This document shows, one piece after another, positions 23,598 to 31,692 of a DNA stretch of 52,222 nt; the stretch's first letter is position 1; each line of letters starts with the position of its first letter. The DNA comes from Nitrospirota bacterium. GTDB lineage: Bacteria > Nitrospirota > Thermodesulfovibrionia > Thermodesulfovibrionales > UBA6898. Location of the stretch: positions 1-52,222 of the forward strand of contig JAKAHR010000025.1 of the NCBI GenBank assembly GCA_021825365.1, in the 5' to 3' direction. A model generated the notes under the pieces. That model worked only from the letters and a program-made list of their open reading frames with translations, did not search any database and was not told where the DNA came from. A program made the position numbers and the translations under genes.

Positions 23598-24608
23598 ATG
23601 AAGACGCTTCTCAAGCTTCTTATTGCAGTTGCCCTGATGATGTCATTCTCACATGTGGAGGCGGCAGAGACCCTTAACGGCGCGGGGGCTTCTTTCCCGT
23701 ATCCGGTCTATTCCGCCTGGGCGTTTGACTATAACAAGATCACCGGAATACAGCTTAATTACCAGTCTATCGGTTCGGGCGGCGGCATCAAGCAGATCAC
23801 CTCCAGGACGGTACAGTTCGGGGCCTCCGACGCCCCCCTCACGCCTGAACAGCTGAACAAGGACGGCCTTCTTCAGTTCCCCGCGGTAATGGGCGGCGTC
23901 GTGCCGGTGGTGACGATTCCGAGTGTCAAGGAGGGTCAGTTGAGGCTTGACCCGGATGCACTCTGCAAGATATACCTCGGCGATATAAAATTCTGGGATG
24001 ATGCCAAGATCAAGGCCCTGAACCCTCAACTCAGCCTGCCCCATGGCGAAATCATGGTCGTCCACAGGTCTGACGGCTCGGGAACGACCGCCATATTCAC
24101 CACCTATCTCGGCGAGGTATGCCCAGACTGGAAGAATAAGGTCGGCGCAGGCACCTCCGTGAAGTGGCCGGTGGGTATAGGCGGCAAGGGCAACGAAGGA
24201 GTCGCCAATTATACGAAAAGGACCCCCAACTCCATCGGATACGTGGAGTTTGCATACGCGGAGCAGAACAGGCTCGCATATGCCCTGCTGAAGAACTCTT
24301 CGGGTAATTTTGTGAAGCCCAGCTTCGATACCTTTGAGGATGCCGCGGAAACCGGCACCTTCGATCCAAAGAAGCATTTCAATCTCTGGCTCGTCAATGC
24401 CCCCGGCAAGAACGCATGGCCCATAGCCGGAGCTACTTTCATTCTCCTTGCCAGGGAGAAGCCCGATGCCAACAGGAAGGTCGTCAAGTTCTATGAGTGG
24501 GCCTTCAATAACGGGGACAAGAAGGCAAAGGAACTCGTATACGTTCCGTTGCCGAAATCACTGAAGGACAAGATCAGGGCGTACTGGAAGGCCAACGGCA
24601 TCCTCTAG
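23598..24608 (+). CDS. pstS: Periplasmic phosphate-binding protein PstS
   Basis: A 336-residue exported protein that binds Pi for the Pst ABC transporter. A signal peptide (residues 1-22, ending VEA-AETL) is followed by NGAGASFPYPVYSAW, YQSIGSGGGIKQI, FGASDAPLT and VVHRSDGSGTTAIFTTYL, which are the phosphate-contacting loops (S, R, D, S-G-T) of PstS. The frame opens at ATG 23580, but AAAGGAGG lies six bases before ATG 23598, giving the better start and signal peptide. It is the first gene of pstSCAB-phoU. Confidence 0.96.
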   Translation: MKTLLKLLIAVALMMSFSHVEAAETLNGAGASFPYPVYSAWAFDYNKITGIQLNYQSIGSGGGIKQITSRTVQFGASDAPLTPEQLNKDGLLQFPAVMGGVVPVVTIPSVKEGQLRLDPDALCKIYLGDIKFWDDAKIKALNPQLSLPHGEIMVVHRSDGSGTTAIFTTYLGEVCPDWKNKVGAGTSVKWPVGIGGKGNEGVANYTKRTPNSIGYVEFAYAEQNRLAYALLKNSSGNFVKPSFDTFEDAAETGTFDPKKHFNLWLVNAPGKNAWPIAGATFILLAREKPDANRKVVKFYEWAFNNGDKKAKELVYVPLPKSLKDKIRAYWKANGIL

Positions 24609-24618
24609 CACGTTCAGC

Positions 24619-24658
24619 GGTCGCAGGGCAGGCAGTCTGCCTGTCCTGCGACCTTTCT
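24619..24658 (+). terminator. pstS-pstC intergenic attenuator hairpin
   Basis: A 16-bp stem (24619-24634 with 24638-24653, one G-U pair, 3-nt loop) is followed by TTTCT. It lies 11 bp after the pstS stop. It probably stops part of the transcripts or protects pstS mRNA, giving more binding protein than permease, as known for other binding-protein transporters. Confidence 0.7.
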
Positions 24659-24687
24659 AATAATAATCGCGCGAGGCAAGACACCAG

Positions 24688-25629
24688 ATGGCGAGGACTG
24701 CAAAAAGAAACCCTGTTGATACATTCTTTTCCATCATCACGGGCGCCGCTTCCTTCTCGGTTGTCGTACTCATCATCGGCATCCTTATCGTACTGATCTC
24801 GGAGTCCTCCCTCTCGATAGGGAAGTTCGGCATATGGAGGTTTCTGGTTTCGACGGACTGGGACCCTGTCAGAGAGTCCTTCGGAGCCCTGACCAATATC
24901 TACGGGACGGTCGTCACCACCATGCTGTCGCTCGTCATCGCGATCCCGATAGCCATAGGCATAGCCATATTCATCACCGAGATATCCCCGAATTTCCTGA
25001 AGGGCCCCATAGGCGCCGCCATTGAATTGCTCGCCGCCATCCCAAGCATCATCTATGGCATGTGGGGGTTGTTCACTCTTTCTCCTATCATGAGCAGATA
25101 TATCGAACCGTTCCTGCAAAAGGTCTTTGGCGGCCTGCCGCTCATGGGCATACTCTTTCAGGGAACGCCGATGGGCATAGATATTCTGACTGCGAGCGTG
25201 ATCCTCAGCATAATGATCATCCCGTTTACCGCCAGCATCTCGAGGGACGCCTTCAATCTCACACCCGAGGTGGTGAAGGAGTCAGCTTATGCCCTCGGCG
25301 CCACGAAGTGGGAGGTGGTCAAGAACGTCGTGCTGCCCTATTCCAAGCTCGGCGTTTTCGGAGGAATCGTACTCTCCCTCGGCAGGGCGCTTGGCGAGAC
25401 CATGGCTGTAGCCTTCGTGCTCGGAAACGACCACAGGATCACCACGTCACTGCTGGATGCCGCCGCCACGATCACCGTCACCCTTGCCAATGAATTCGCG
25501 GAGGCGGATAAGGACATCTATCTCTCATCTCTCTTTTATCTCGCTCTCGTCCTCTTTGTGATGAGCTTCGTCACGCTGGCCATAGCGAAGTTCTTCTTGC
25601 TGAGGGCCGAAAAGAAGTACACGAGATGA
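24688..25629 (+). CDS. pstC: Phosphate ABC transporter permease PstC
   Basis: A 313-residue inner-membrane permease with about six transmembrane segments. Features are the N-terminal RNPVDTFFSIITGAASF, NIYGTVVTTMLSLVIAIPIAIGIAIFITE, and the EAA-like loop ESAYALGATKWEVVKNVVLPYSKLGVFGG followed by SLGRALGETMAVAFVLGN, where the ATPase docks. Ribosome site is weak; the gene lies 79 bp after pstS, past the attenuator hairpin, and overlaps pstA by 4 bp. Confidence 0.95.
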   Translation: MARTAKRNPVDTFFSIITGAASFSVVVLIIGILIVLISESSLSIGKFGIWRFLVSTDWDPVRESFGALTNIYGTVVTTMLSLVIAIPIAIGIAIFITEISPNFLKGPIGAAIELLAAIPSIIYGMWGLFTLSPIMSRYIEPFLQKVFGGLPLMGILFQGTPMGIDILTASVILSIMIIPFTASISRDAFNLTPEVVKESAYALGATKWEVVKNVVLPYSKLGVFGGIVLSLGRALGETMAVAFVLGNDHRITTSLLDAAATITVTLANEFAEADKDIYLSSLFYLALVLFVMSFVTLAIAKFFLLRAEKKYTR

Positions 25630-26465
25630 CGAGGGAACAGTTCAGAAAGGCGGAGGGATTTGCTGCCCTTGCACTGAGTACCCTGGCTGCCCTAGGCGGC
25701 CTCTTCTGGCTGGTATTTATCCTGGGTGATGTGCTGGTGCACGGCCTGAAGGCCCTGAGCCCCACGCTGTTCTTAAACGATCCCGCGCCTCCGGGAGTCG
25801 AAGGGGGCGGGCTGAGAAACGCCTTTGTGGGCCAGCTGCTGATAACCACCGGAGCCACCTTGATCGGTGTGCCGGTGGGGGTGCTGGGCGGCACATTTCT
25901 GGCGGAATATGCGCGCGGCAAGAGTATATCCCATATCATAAGCGTGCTTGCCGACATCATGGTGAGCGTGCCTTCCATCGTTATAGGCACATTCATATAT
26001 GCGGTGCTGGTAAAGCCGGTGGGCCACTTCAACGGCTGGGCCGGGGCTGTCGCCCTTGCGGTGATCATGATCCCCGTTGTCCTGCGCACCACAGAGGATA
26101 TGCTCTCGCTGGTGCCGTGGACCCTGCGGGAGGCCGCCTTTGCCCTTGGAGCGCCGTACTATAAGGTGATCACGCAGGTCGTCTATCGCGGAGCCGCAAC
26201 GGGCATCCTTACAGGCATCCTCCTTTCGATCGCCAGGGTTGCGGGAGAGACGGCGCCTTTACTCTTTACCTCCTTCAACAATTCCTTCTTCTCTCTGGAT
26301 ATGAAACAGCCTGTTTCATCCCTGACGGTCACCATATTCCAGTACGCCATGGGTCCGTACGACAACTGGCATGCCCAGGCGTGGGCGGCTGCATTTGTGA
26401 TCACGATATTCATCCTTGTCCTCACCATAAGCGGAAGACTTCTCATCAGATGGAGGTACAAATAG
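25626..26465 (+). CDS. pstA: Phosphate ABC transporter permease PstA
   Basis: A 279-residue permease that pairs with PstC. It has the PstA hallmarks [61 protein letters not shown] and the ATPase-contact loop [31 protein letters not shown] followed by [15 protein letters not shown]. The start overlaps pstC by 4 bp and its TAG stop overlaps the pstB GTG, indicating tight coupling. The C-terminal RWRYK is basic, as expected for a cytoplasmic end. Confidence 0.95.
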   Translation: MTREQFRKAEGFAALALSTLAALGGLFWLVFILGDVLVHGLKALSPTLFLNDPAPPGVEGGGLRNAFVGQLLITTGATLIGVPVGVLGGTFLAEYARGKSISHIISVLADIMVSVPSIVIGTFIYAVLVKPVGHFNGWAGAVALAVIMIPVVLRTTEDMLSLVPWTLREAAFALGAPYYKVITQVVYRGAATGILTGILLSIARVAGETAPLLFTSFNNSFFSLDMKQPVSSLTVTIFQYAMGPYDNWHAQAWAAAFVITIFILVLTISGRLLIRWRYK

Positions 26466-27229
26466 TGGCCGGAACCTTAGAACTCGAGGTGAAGGGCCTG
26501 GACTTTTATTACTCCGGCAATGTCCATGCCCTCAAGAAGATAAATCTCTCGATCCATAAGAATGAGGTGACGGCATTGATTGGTCCCTCAGGCTGCGGCA
26601 AGACTACGCTTCTGAGGTGCTTCAACCGGATGCATGATCTCTACCCCGGCAACAGATATCAGGGTGAGGTCACCTTCCAGGAGGAAAATATTCTTTCTAG
26701 CGGGACCGACCTTATAAGCCTGCGTAGCCGGATAGGAATGGTCTTCCAGAAACCCACGCCCTTTCCGATGAACATATTCGACAACATCGCCTACGGACTC
26801 AAGCTGAAGGGCATCAGGAAGAGGGACGAGCTTTCCGAAAGGGTTGAGCGCGCATTGAAACATTCCGCGTTATGGGACGAGGTGAAGGACAAGCTCCATG
26901 CCAGCGCCTATGCGCTTTCGGGCGGCCAGCAGCAAAGGCTCGTCATAGCCAGGGCCCTGGCCGTGGACCCCGAGGTGCTGTTATTCGATGAGCCCACCTC
27001 GGCCCTTGATCCCATATCCACCTCGAAGATCGAGGAACTGGCTGCGGTCTTGAAAAAGGAGGTTACTATCGTTATAGTTACTCATAATATGCAGCAGGCG
27101 GCGAGGATCTCGGACAAGACCGGCTTTCTGATGCTGGGTGAGCTGATCGAGTTCGACACCACAGAGAAGATCTTCACTGCGCCCTCCGAGAAACTCACAG
27201 AAGACTATGTCACCGGGAGGTTCGGCTGA
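26465..27229 (+). CDS. pstB: Phosphate ABC transporter ATPase PstB
   Basis: A 254-residue ABC ATPase: Walker [10 protein letters not shown] (40-48), Q loop ([10 protein letters not shown]), signature LSGGQQQR, Walker [13 protein letters not shown] and H loop ([13 protein letters not shown]). [15 protein letters not shown] is typical of PstB. A longer frame exists from 26381 inside pstA, but GTG 26465 has GGAGG eight bases upstream and gives the usual PstB N-terminus ([14 protein letters not shown]); I choose it. The stop overlaps phoU by one base (TGATG). Confidence 0.95.
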   Translation: MAGTLELEVKGLDFYYSGNVHALKKINLSIHKNEVTALIGPSGCGKTTLLRCFNRMHDLYPGNRYQGEVTFQEENILSSGTDLISLRSRIGMVFQKPTPFPMNIFDNIAYGLKLKGIRKRDELSERVERALKHSALWDEVKDKLHASAYALSGGQQQRLVIARALAVDPEVLLFDEPTSALDPISTSKIEELAAVLKKEVTIVIVTHNMQQAARISDKTGFLMLGELIEFDTTEKIFTAPSEKLTEDYVTGRFG

Positions 27230-27897
27230 TGACCGTGTTTGATGATGAACTTCAGCATCTGAAGGAAAAGCTCCTGAAGATGGGGTCCCTTGTCGAGGAT
27301 GCGATAAAAGATTCGGTCCGGGCCCTCGTCGAGAGGGACAACGCCCTGGCGATCTCGGTGATCGACAATGACCGTCTTGTCAATACCCTGGACGTTGAGA
27401 TAGACGAAGAGGCGATCAGGCTCATAGCCCTGAGGCAGCCGAAGGCAGTGGACCTCAGGTTCATAACCACCGCCATGAAGATAACCACCGACCTGGAGCG
27501 CATGGGAGACCTTGGGGTAAACATCGCGGAAAGGGCGCTGGCGCTCAACGATGAACCGGTCCTCAAACCCTATATCGACATACCGCGCATGAGGGAGATC
27601 GCCCAGGGGATGACGCGTGACGCTCTCAATGCCTTCGTGCAGCGCGACGAGAGGCTGGCGCGTGACGTTATCATACGGGACGACGAGGTGGATGACCTCA
27701 AGCATGCGGTCCTTCAGGAACTCGCCTTCTTCATGGTCCAGGACCCGACTACGGTGACGCGGGCGATGAAGATCAGTTTCGTTGCACAGTATCTCGAACG
27801 CATCGCCGACCACGCCACCAACATCGCCGAGATGGTGATCTACCTCGTCAAGGGCAAGATCATCAGGCACATGGCCGTGCCGCCCGAGATCCCGTAA
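27229..27897 (+). CDS. phoU: Phosphate signalling protein PhoU
   Basis: A 222-residue helical protein with two PhoU repeats. LVEDAIKDSVRALVERDNALAISVIDNDRLVNTLDVEIDEEAIRLIALRQPKAVDLRFITTAMKITTDLERMGDLGVNIAERAL is the first repeat with its metal-binding E-x3-D ending; the second (VQRDERLARDVIIRDDEVDDL ... FVAQYLERIADHATNIAEMVIYLVKGK) repeats the motif. PhoU links Pst occupancy to PhoR and dampens the response when phosphate is sufficient. It is translationally coupled to pstB and closes the operon. Confidence 0.95.
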   Translation: MTVFDDELQHLKEKLLKMGSLVEDAIKDSVRALVERDNALAISVIDNDRLVNTLDVEIDEEAIRLIALRQPKAVDLRFITTAMKITTDLERMGDLGVNIAERALALNDEPVLKPYIDIPRMREIAQGMTRDALNAFVQRDERLARDVIIRDDEVDDLKHAVLQELAFFMVQDPTTVTRAMKISFVAQYLERIADHATNIAEMVIYLVKGKIIRHMAVPPEIP

Positions 27898-27934
27898 CCG
27901 GGGATGTCTGCCGGCACGGGCGATATCCTCCCGA

Positions 27935-27964
27935 TTGACAGGCTGCGAACCCCTGCACTATACT
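27935..27964 (+). promoter_or_regulatory. Sigma70 promoter of the thiamine operon
   Basis: TTGACA (27935-27940), 18-bp spacer, TATACT (27959-27964, 5/6). Transcription would begin near 27971, right at the 5' edge of the TPP riboswitch. No Pho-box repeats are seen here, so the thi operon is separate from the phosphate island. Confidence 0.8.
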
Positions 27965-27970
27965 TAGATT

Positions 27971-28070
27971 GACCCTTGGGGGAGGCGATAACGCCTGAGA
28001 GTCTCTCGTATTGCGAGAGAGACCCCTTGAACCTGATACGGACAATTCCGTCGTAGGGAACAGGGAAGAG
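27971..28070 (+). promoter_or_regulatory. TPP riboswitch (THI element)
   Basis: The conserved TPP aptamer core is visible: CTTGGGGG (27975-27982), CGCCTGAGA (27992-28000), a variable hairpin CTCTCGTATTGCGAGAG, GACCCCTTGAACCTGAT (28021-28037) and GTAGGGAA (28053-28060). It follows the promoter directly and precedes a terminator and the thi genes. Segment GATACGG at 28035-28041 lies in the P5 helix (pairs with CCGT at 28048-28051) and is perfectly complementary to the 5' arm of the terminator (CCGTATC, 28082-28088), a ready antiterminator. Bound TPP would favour termination. Confidence 0.92.
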
Positions 28071-28081
28071 AAGCAGGCCGG

Positions 28082-28112
28082 CCGTATCCCGGAGGGATAC
28101 GGTTTTTTATTT
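28082..28112 (+). terminator. Riboswitch-controlled intrinsic terminator
   Basis: CCGTATCCC (28082-28090) pairs perfectly with GGGATACGG (28094-28102), followed by six Ts, an A and four Ts (28103-28113 region). The U-tract ends at the thiS ATG, so the terminator occupies the whole leader end. It is mutually exclusive with pairing of 28082-28088 to the aptamer. Confidence 0.85.
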
Positions 28113-28113
28113 T

Positions 28114-28314
28114 ATGCGCCTGAAAGTCAACGGAGAAATACGGGAGATCAGGGACGCGGCCACGGTCGGGGCGCTCCTGGAATCGCTTGAGGTGCAGCCC
28201 GGCAGGGTCGCCGTCGAGGTGAACCTCACGGTGGTGAAGAAGGCCGAATACGGCAGCTTCAGGCTGAACGACGGGGACGAGGTGGAGATCGTGAATTTTG
28301 TGGGCGGAGGATAG
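28114..28314 (+). CDS. thiS: Thiamine sulfur-carrier protein ThiS
   Basis: A 66-residue ubiquitin-like protein ending in VGGG. Its C-terminal glycine carries thiocarboxylate sulfur to ThiG for thiazole synthesis. The fold signature is [25 protein letters not shown]...[15 protein letters not shown]...[16 protein letters not shown]. The ATG sits immediately after the terminator U-tract and has no nearby ribosome site; GGAGGG (28091-28096) is 17 bases away. The stop abuts the thiG start. No adenylating thiF is in the window. Confidence 0.93.
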   Translation: MRLKVNGEIREIRDAATVGALLESLEVQPGRVAVEVNLTVVKKAEYGSFRLNDGDEVEIVNFVGGG

Positions 28315-29091
28315 ATGGAAGACAGACTCGTAATCAGGGGGATCGAATTCAGGTCGCGTCTATGGGTGGGGACCGGCAAGTACAGGGACTTCGAGGAGAC
28401 GAAGAAGGTCGTGGATGTCTCGGGTGCGGACGTCGTGACGGTCGCGGTCAGGAGGGTCAACATAACCGATCGGAAGTCGGAAAACCTCCTCGATTATCTC
28501 GACCCCAGACAGTATAAGATACTTCCCAACACCGCCGGCTGTTATACGGTTGAGGACGCCCTCCGCTATTCGAGGCTCGCGCGGGAGGCGGGTGTTTCCG
28601 ACCTCGTCAAACTCGAGGTGATCGGGGATGAGCGGACCCTGTTTCCGGACACGATCGGTCTGCTGAAGGCGACCGAGATCCTTGCAAAGGAAGGCTTTAT
28701 CGTCTTCCCCTATACCAATGACGACCCCATTATGGCGAAGAGGCTCGAGGATGCCGGAGCCGCCGCGGTCATGCCCCTGGGCGCCCCCATCGGCTCGGGA
28801 CTCGGCATCCGCAATCCCTATAATATTCGTATTATCATCGAGACGGCGGTGAAAGTGCCGGTGGTCGTCGATGCCGGTGTGGGAACGGCGTCGGACGCTG
28901 CCATCGCCATGGAACTGGGCTGCGACGCGGTGCTGATCAATACCGGCATCGCGGGTGCCCGGGACCCCATCGCCATGGCGGACGCGATGAAGCACGCGGT
29001 CATGGCAGGAAGGCTTGCGTACCGGGCGGGGAGGATCCCCAAGAAGCTCTACGCAACTGCGAGCAGCCCCATCGAGGGAATGCTGCTCTAG
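28315..29091 (+). CDS. thiG: Thiazole synthase ThiG
   Basis: A 258-residue TIM-barrel enzyme that joins deoxyxylulose 5-phosphate, the ThiS thiocarboxylate and dehydroglycine to form the thiazole phosphate. Family landmarks are [43 protein letters not shown], the Schiff-base lysine in LVKLEVIGD (near 103), [47 protein letters not shown]. Directly behind thiS. The dehydroglycine source (thiH or thiO) is not in the window. Confidence 0.97.
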   Translation: MEDRLVIRGIEFRSRLWVGTGKYRDFEETKKVVDVSGADVVTVAVRRVNITDRKSENLLDYLDPRQYKILPNTAGCYTVEDALRYSRLAREAGVSDLVKLEVIGDERTLFPDTIGLLKATEILAKEGFIVFPYTNDDPIMAKRLEDAGAAAVMPLGAPIGSGLGIRNPYNIRIIIETAVKVPVVVDAGVGTASDAAIAMELGCDAVLINTGIAGARDPIAMADAMKHAVMAGRLAYRAGRIPKKLYATASSPIEGMLL

Positions 29092-29180
29092 GAAGTCCCC
29101 ACACGATGTAGTTGGCGGATGCCGAAGAGGCATCTGAATAAATAGATAAAAGACAGCCAACAAACGGGAGGTGCGAGGGG

Positions 29181-29756
29181 ATGGAGGCGTACAGGTATCA
29201 GCAGTTGGCGTATCTGGTCGTGCCGGTAATGCTCGGCATGGAATTCTTCATGGCAGCACGGGAGGAGAAGAAGGGAGGGGAGGAGACGCCCCTGGGGTTT
29301 TTTGTCCTGGAGACACTGGGTTTCTTCTTCATGGCCTTTCTGCCGGCGATATTCGTCTTTACCATATGGGCGGTGGAGTCGAAATCGTTTCCGCTGCAGA
29401 ACGTGCCCCTGGCCCGGTTCGACCGCTATGCGGTCCTTTTCTTCTTCATGGGCTCCTGGTGGCAGGTCTATATCTTCGCCGCCCTGCGGGCGCGGCGGAT
29501 GACCAGGAAAGAGGTGGAGAGGGCGTATCTGTGGGTGCCGTTCATCTTTCTGGGCGTGTTCATATCATTGCTGGTGCTCTGGGTGTCGCCCTGGAACCTG
29601 AAGTGGATATCAGCCGGATGGTTTGCCCTCCTTGCGGGGGCGCTGCTCCTCATCAAGGCAGGGCCCAAGGCGGTGGAGCGCACCATGTGGGTCCTGGCCG
29701 GGCTCACCTTTTTTGCGGAGAACATCATGTTTATCTGGCTTGAAAGCGTGGTGTGA
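29181..29756 (+). CDS. Unknown integral membrane protein in the thiamine operon
   Basis: A 191-residue protein with about six hydrophobic segments (LAYLVVPVMLGMEFFM; FVLETLGFFFMAFLPAIFVFTIW; YAVLFFFMGSWWQVYIFAALRA; VPFIFLGVFISLLVLW; ISAGWFALLAGALLLI; MWVLAGLTFFAENIMFIWL). I recognise no family. It lies between thiG and thiE with a double ribosome site (GGGAGG and GAGGGG) before ATG 29181, 89 bp after thiG and 4 bp before thiE, so it is read with the operon under the TPP riboswitch. A role in moving a thiamine precursor is possible but unsupported by homology. Confidence 0.65.
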   Translation: MEAYRYQQLAYLVVPVMLGMEFFMAAREEKKGGEETPLGFFVLETLGFFFMAFLPAIFVFTIWAVESKSFPLQNVPLARFDRYAVLFFFMGSWWQVYIFAALRARRMTRKEVERAYLWVPFIFLGVFISLLVLWVSPWNLKWISAGWFALLAGALLLIKAGPKAVERTMWVLAGLTFFAENIMFIWLESVV

Positions 29757-29760
29757 CGGG

Positions 29761-30390
29761 GTGGCGGGTGCCCCGGGGTTTACAGTCTATCTGATCACTG
29801 ACCGGAGGCTTTTCGCGGGGGCGACGCTGCTCTATGAGGCCGTAGAGGCCGCGCTTCAGGCAGGGATCAGGGCGGTCCAGCTGAGGGAGAAGGACCTCCC
29901 GCTGAGAGAGATGCTGGCGATGGCATACCGCCTCCGGGAGATCACCGTCCGCCACGGGGCGAGGCTCTTGGTGAATGACAGGATAGATGTGGCGATGGCA
30001 GTAGCTGCCGACGGAGTCCATCTGGGGCGGGAGAGCATGCCTGCCGGAGCGGCTCGAAAGGTGGTCGGTGAAGGGATGCTCATCGGGGTCTCGACTCATA
30101 GCGTGGCTGAGGCGAGGGACGCCGAGAGGGAGGGTGCGGATTTTGTGACCCTGGGGCCGGTGTACAGGACGGCCTCGAAGCTGCGGTACGGACCGCCCCT
30201 CGGCACGGATGTCCTGGTGCAGGCGAAGGCGGCCGTGGCTGTCCCTGTCTTTGCGATAGGGGGGATCACGCAGGAGAAGATTACTGAAGTTAGGGAAGCC
30301 GGGGCTGACGGGGTGGCCGTGATATCGGCCATTCTCGGGCCGGATGACGTGAAATCGAGTGCAGGAGAATTCATGAGGTTAATGACATGA
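29761..30390 (+). CDS. thiE: Thiamine-phosphate synthase ThiE
   Basis: A 209-residue TIM-barrel enzyme that couples HMP-pyrophosphate and thiazole phosphate to thiamine monophosphate. Motifs: VYLITDRRLF, GIRAVQLREKDL, LLVNDRIDVAMAVAADGVHLGRESMP, IGVSTHSVAEARDAEREGADFVTLGPVYRTASK, VPVFAIGGITQEKI and GVAVISAIL. The frame runs back into the previous gene; GTG 29761 is the first start past that stop and gives the usual N-terminus, though the ribosome site is weak. It ends ATGA over the thiC start. Confidence 0.94.
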   Translation: MAGAPGFTVYLITDRRLFAGATLLYEAVEAALQAGIRAVQLREKDLPLREMLAMAYRLREITVRHGARLLVNDRIDVAMAVAADGVHLGRESMPAGAARKVVGEGMLIGVSTHSVAEARDAEREGADFVTLGPVYRTASKLRYGPPLGTDVLVQAKAAVAVPVFAIGGITQEKITEVREAGADGVAVISAILGPDDVKSSAGEFMRLMT

Positions 30391-31670
30391 CGCGCATGGA
30401 AGTTGCAAAAAAGGGGATCATCACCGATGAGGTGCGCCGGGTGGCTGCTGCGGAGGGGCTGAGCCCTGAACAGCTTTCTGAGGACATAGCCTCCGGTGTC
30501 AGCACCATACCGATTAACAGAAACCATCCGATAACGCCGATCGGCATCGGCAGGGGCATGCGGACGAAGATCAACGCCAATATCGGCACCTCGAAAGACC
30601 GCATCTCCATCGATAGTGAGATGGAAAAACTCGACGTGCTCGTCAAATACGGGGCTGACGCCGTCATGGACCTGTCCACCGGCGGGCCGATCAGGGAGCT
30701 GAGGCACATGATGCTCAAGCGCGCTCCCATCGCCGTAGGCACGGTGCCTATCTATGAGGCTGCCGTCAGGACAGCTGAACAGAAAGGCGCGATCGCGAAG
30801 ATGACCGCAGACGACCTCTTCGGCGTGATCGAGGAGCACGCCGAATCGGGTGTTGACTTCGTCACCGTCCATTCGGGGCTCACCATGAAGGCGGTGGAGC
30901 GGCTGAGAAAAGAAGGGCGGATACTCGATATCGTCAGCAGGGGCGGCTCCTTTCTCCTTGAATGGATGGTCTACAACGAAAAGGACAACCCGTTGTTTGA
31001 ACAGTTCGACCGTCTGCTCGAGATAGCGCGGAAGTATGACATGACCCTGAGCCTGGGCGACGGCATGCGGCCGGGCTGTCTCGCGGATGCGACAGACCGC
31101 ACGCAGATTGAGGAGCTTCTCACCCTGGGCGAGCTGAGGGACGTTGCCGTCGAACATAACGTGCAGGTGATCATCGAAGGCCCGGGGCATGTTCCGCTGA
31201 ACCAGGTCGAGATGAACGTCAGGATACAAAAGGAGATATGCAAGGGCGCTCCCTTCTATGTGCTGGGTCCCCTCGTCACGGATATCGGCATGGGTTATGA
31301 CCATATCACCGCTGCGATCGGCGGGGCCGTTGCCGGGGCTGCGGGGGCTGACTTCCTCTGCTACGTGACACCGTCGGAGCACATCAGGCTGCCGACCCTG
31401 GAGGATGTGAAAGAGGGCGTGATCGTCTCGAAGCTCGCCGCCCACGCAGCCGACATCGCCAAGGGCGTGAAGGGGGCGATGGACGCTGACAACAAGATGG
31501 CGCGGTACCGCAAGGCCCTCGACTGGAACGGGCAGATAAGCATGAGCCTCAACCCCGATAAGGTGAAGGAGTGGAGGGCTGAGGTCCCGCCGACCGAGAC
31601 CGAGGTCTGCAGCATGTGCGGAGAGTTCTGCGCGATCAGGACGGTCGAAAGGGCGCTGAAGAAACAATGA
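30387..31670 (+). CDS. thiC: Phosphomethylpyrimidine synthase ThiC (short form)
   Basis: A 427-residue radical-SAM enzyme turning aminoimidazole ribotide into HMP phosphate. It is the short anaerobe-type ThiC without the N-terminal extension of the E. coli protein. Landmarks are RTKINANIGTS, DAVMDLSTGG, VGTVPIYEA, DFVTVHSGLT, SRGGSFLLEWM, LSLGDGMRPGCLADATD, IIEGPGHVPLNQ, YVLGPLVTDIGMGYDHITAAIGGA. The C-terminal cluster motif is CSMCGEFC (C-x2-C-x3-C), one residue shorter than the C-x2-C-x4-C of the long form. Overlaps thiE by 4 bp. Confidence 0.97.
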   Translation: MTRMEVAKKGIITDEVRRVAAAEGLSPEQLSEDIASGVSTIPINRNHPITPIGIGRGMRTKINANIGTSKDRISIDSEMEKLDVLVKYGADAVMDLSTGGPIRELRHMMLKRAPIAVGTVPIYEAAVRTAEQKGAIAKMTADDLFGVIEEHAESGVDFVTVHSGLTMKAVERLRKEGRILDIVSRGGSFLLEWMVYNEKDNPLFEQFDRLLEIARKYDMTLSLGDGMRPGCLADATDRTQIEELLTLGELRDVAVEHNVQVIIEGPGHVPLNQVEMNVRIQKEICKGAPFYVLGPLVTDIGMGYDHITAAIGGAVAGAAGADFLCYVTPSEHIRLPTLEDVKEGVIVSKLAAHAADIAKGVKGAMDADNKMARYRKALDWNGQISMSLNPDKVKEWRAEVPPTETEVCSMCGEFCAIRTVERALKKQ

Positions 31671-31692
31671 AGAGTGGAAGCAGCGGTCGGCC

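Noticed and set aside
29171..29743. Alternative plus frame inside the thi-operon membrane gene
   Set aside because: Gly/His-rich, no hydrophobic segments; the 29181 frame has the ribosome site and membrane helices.
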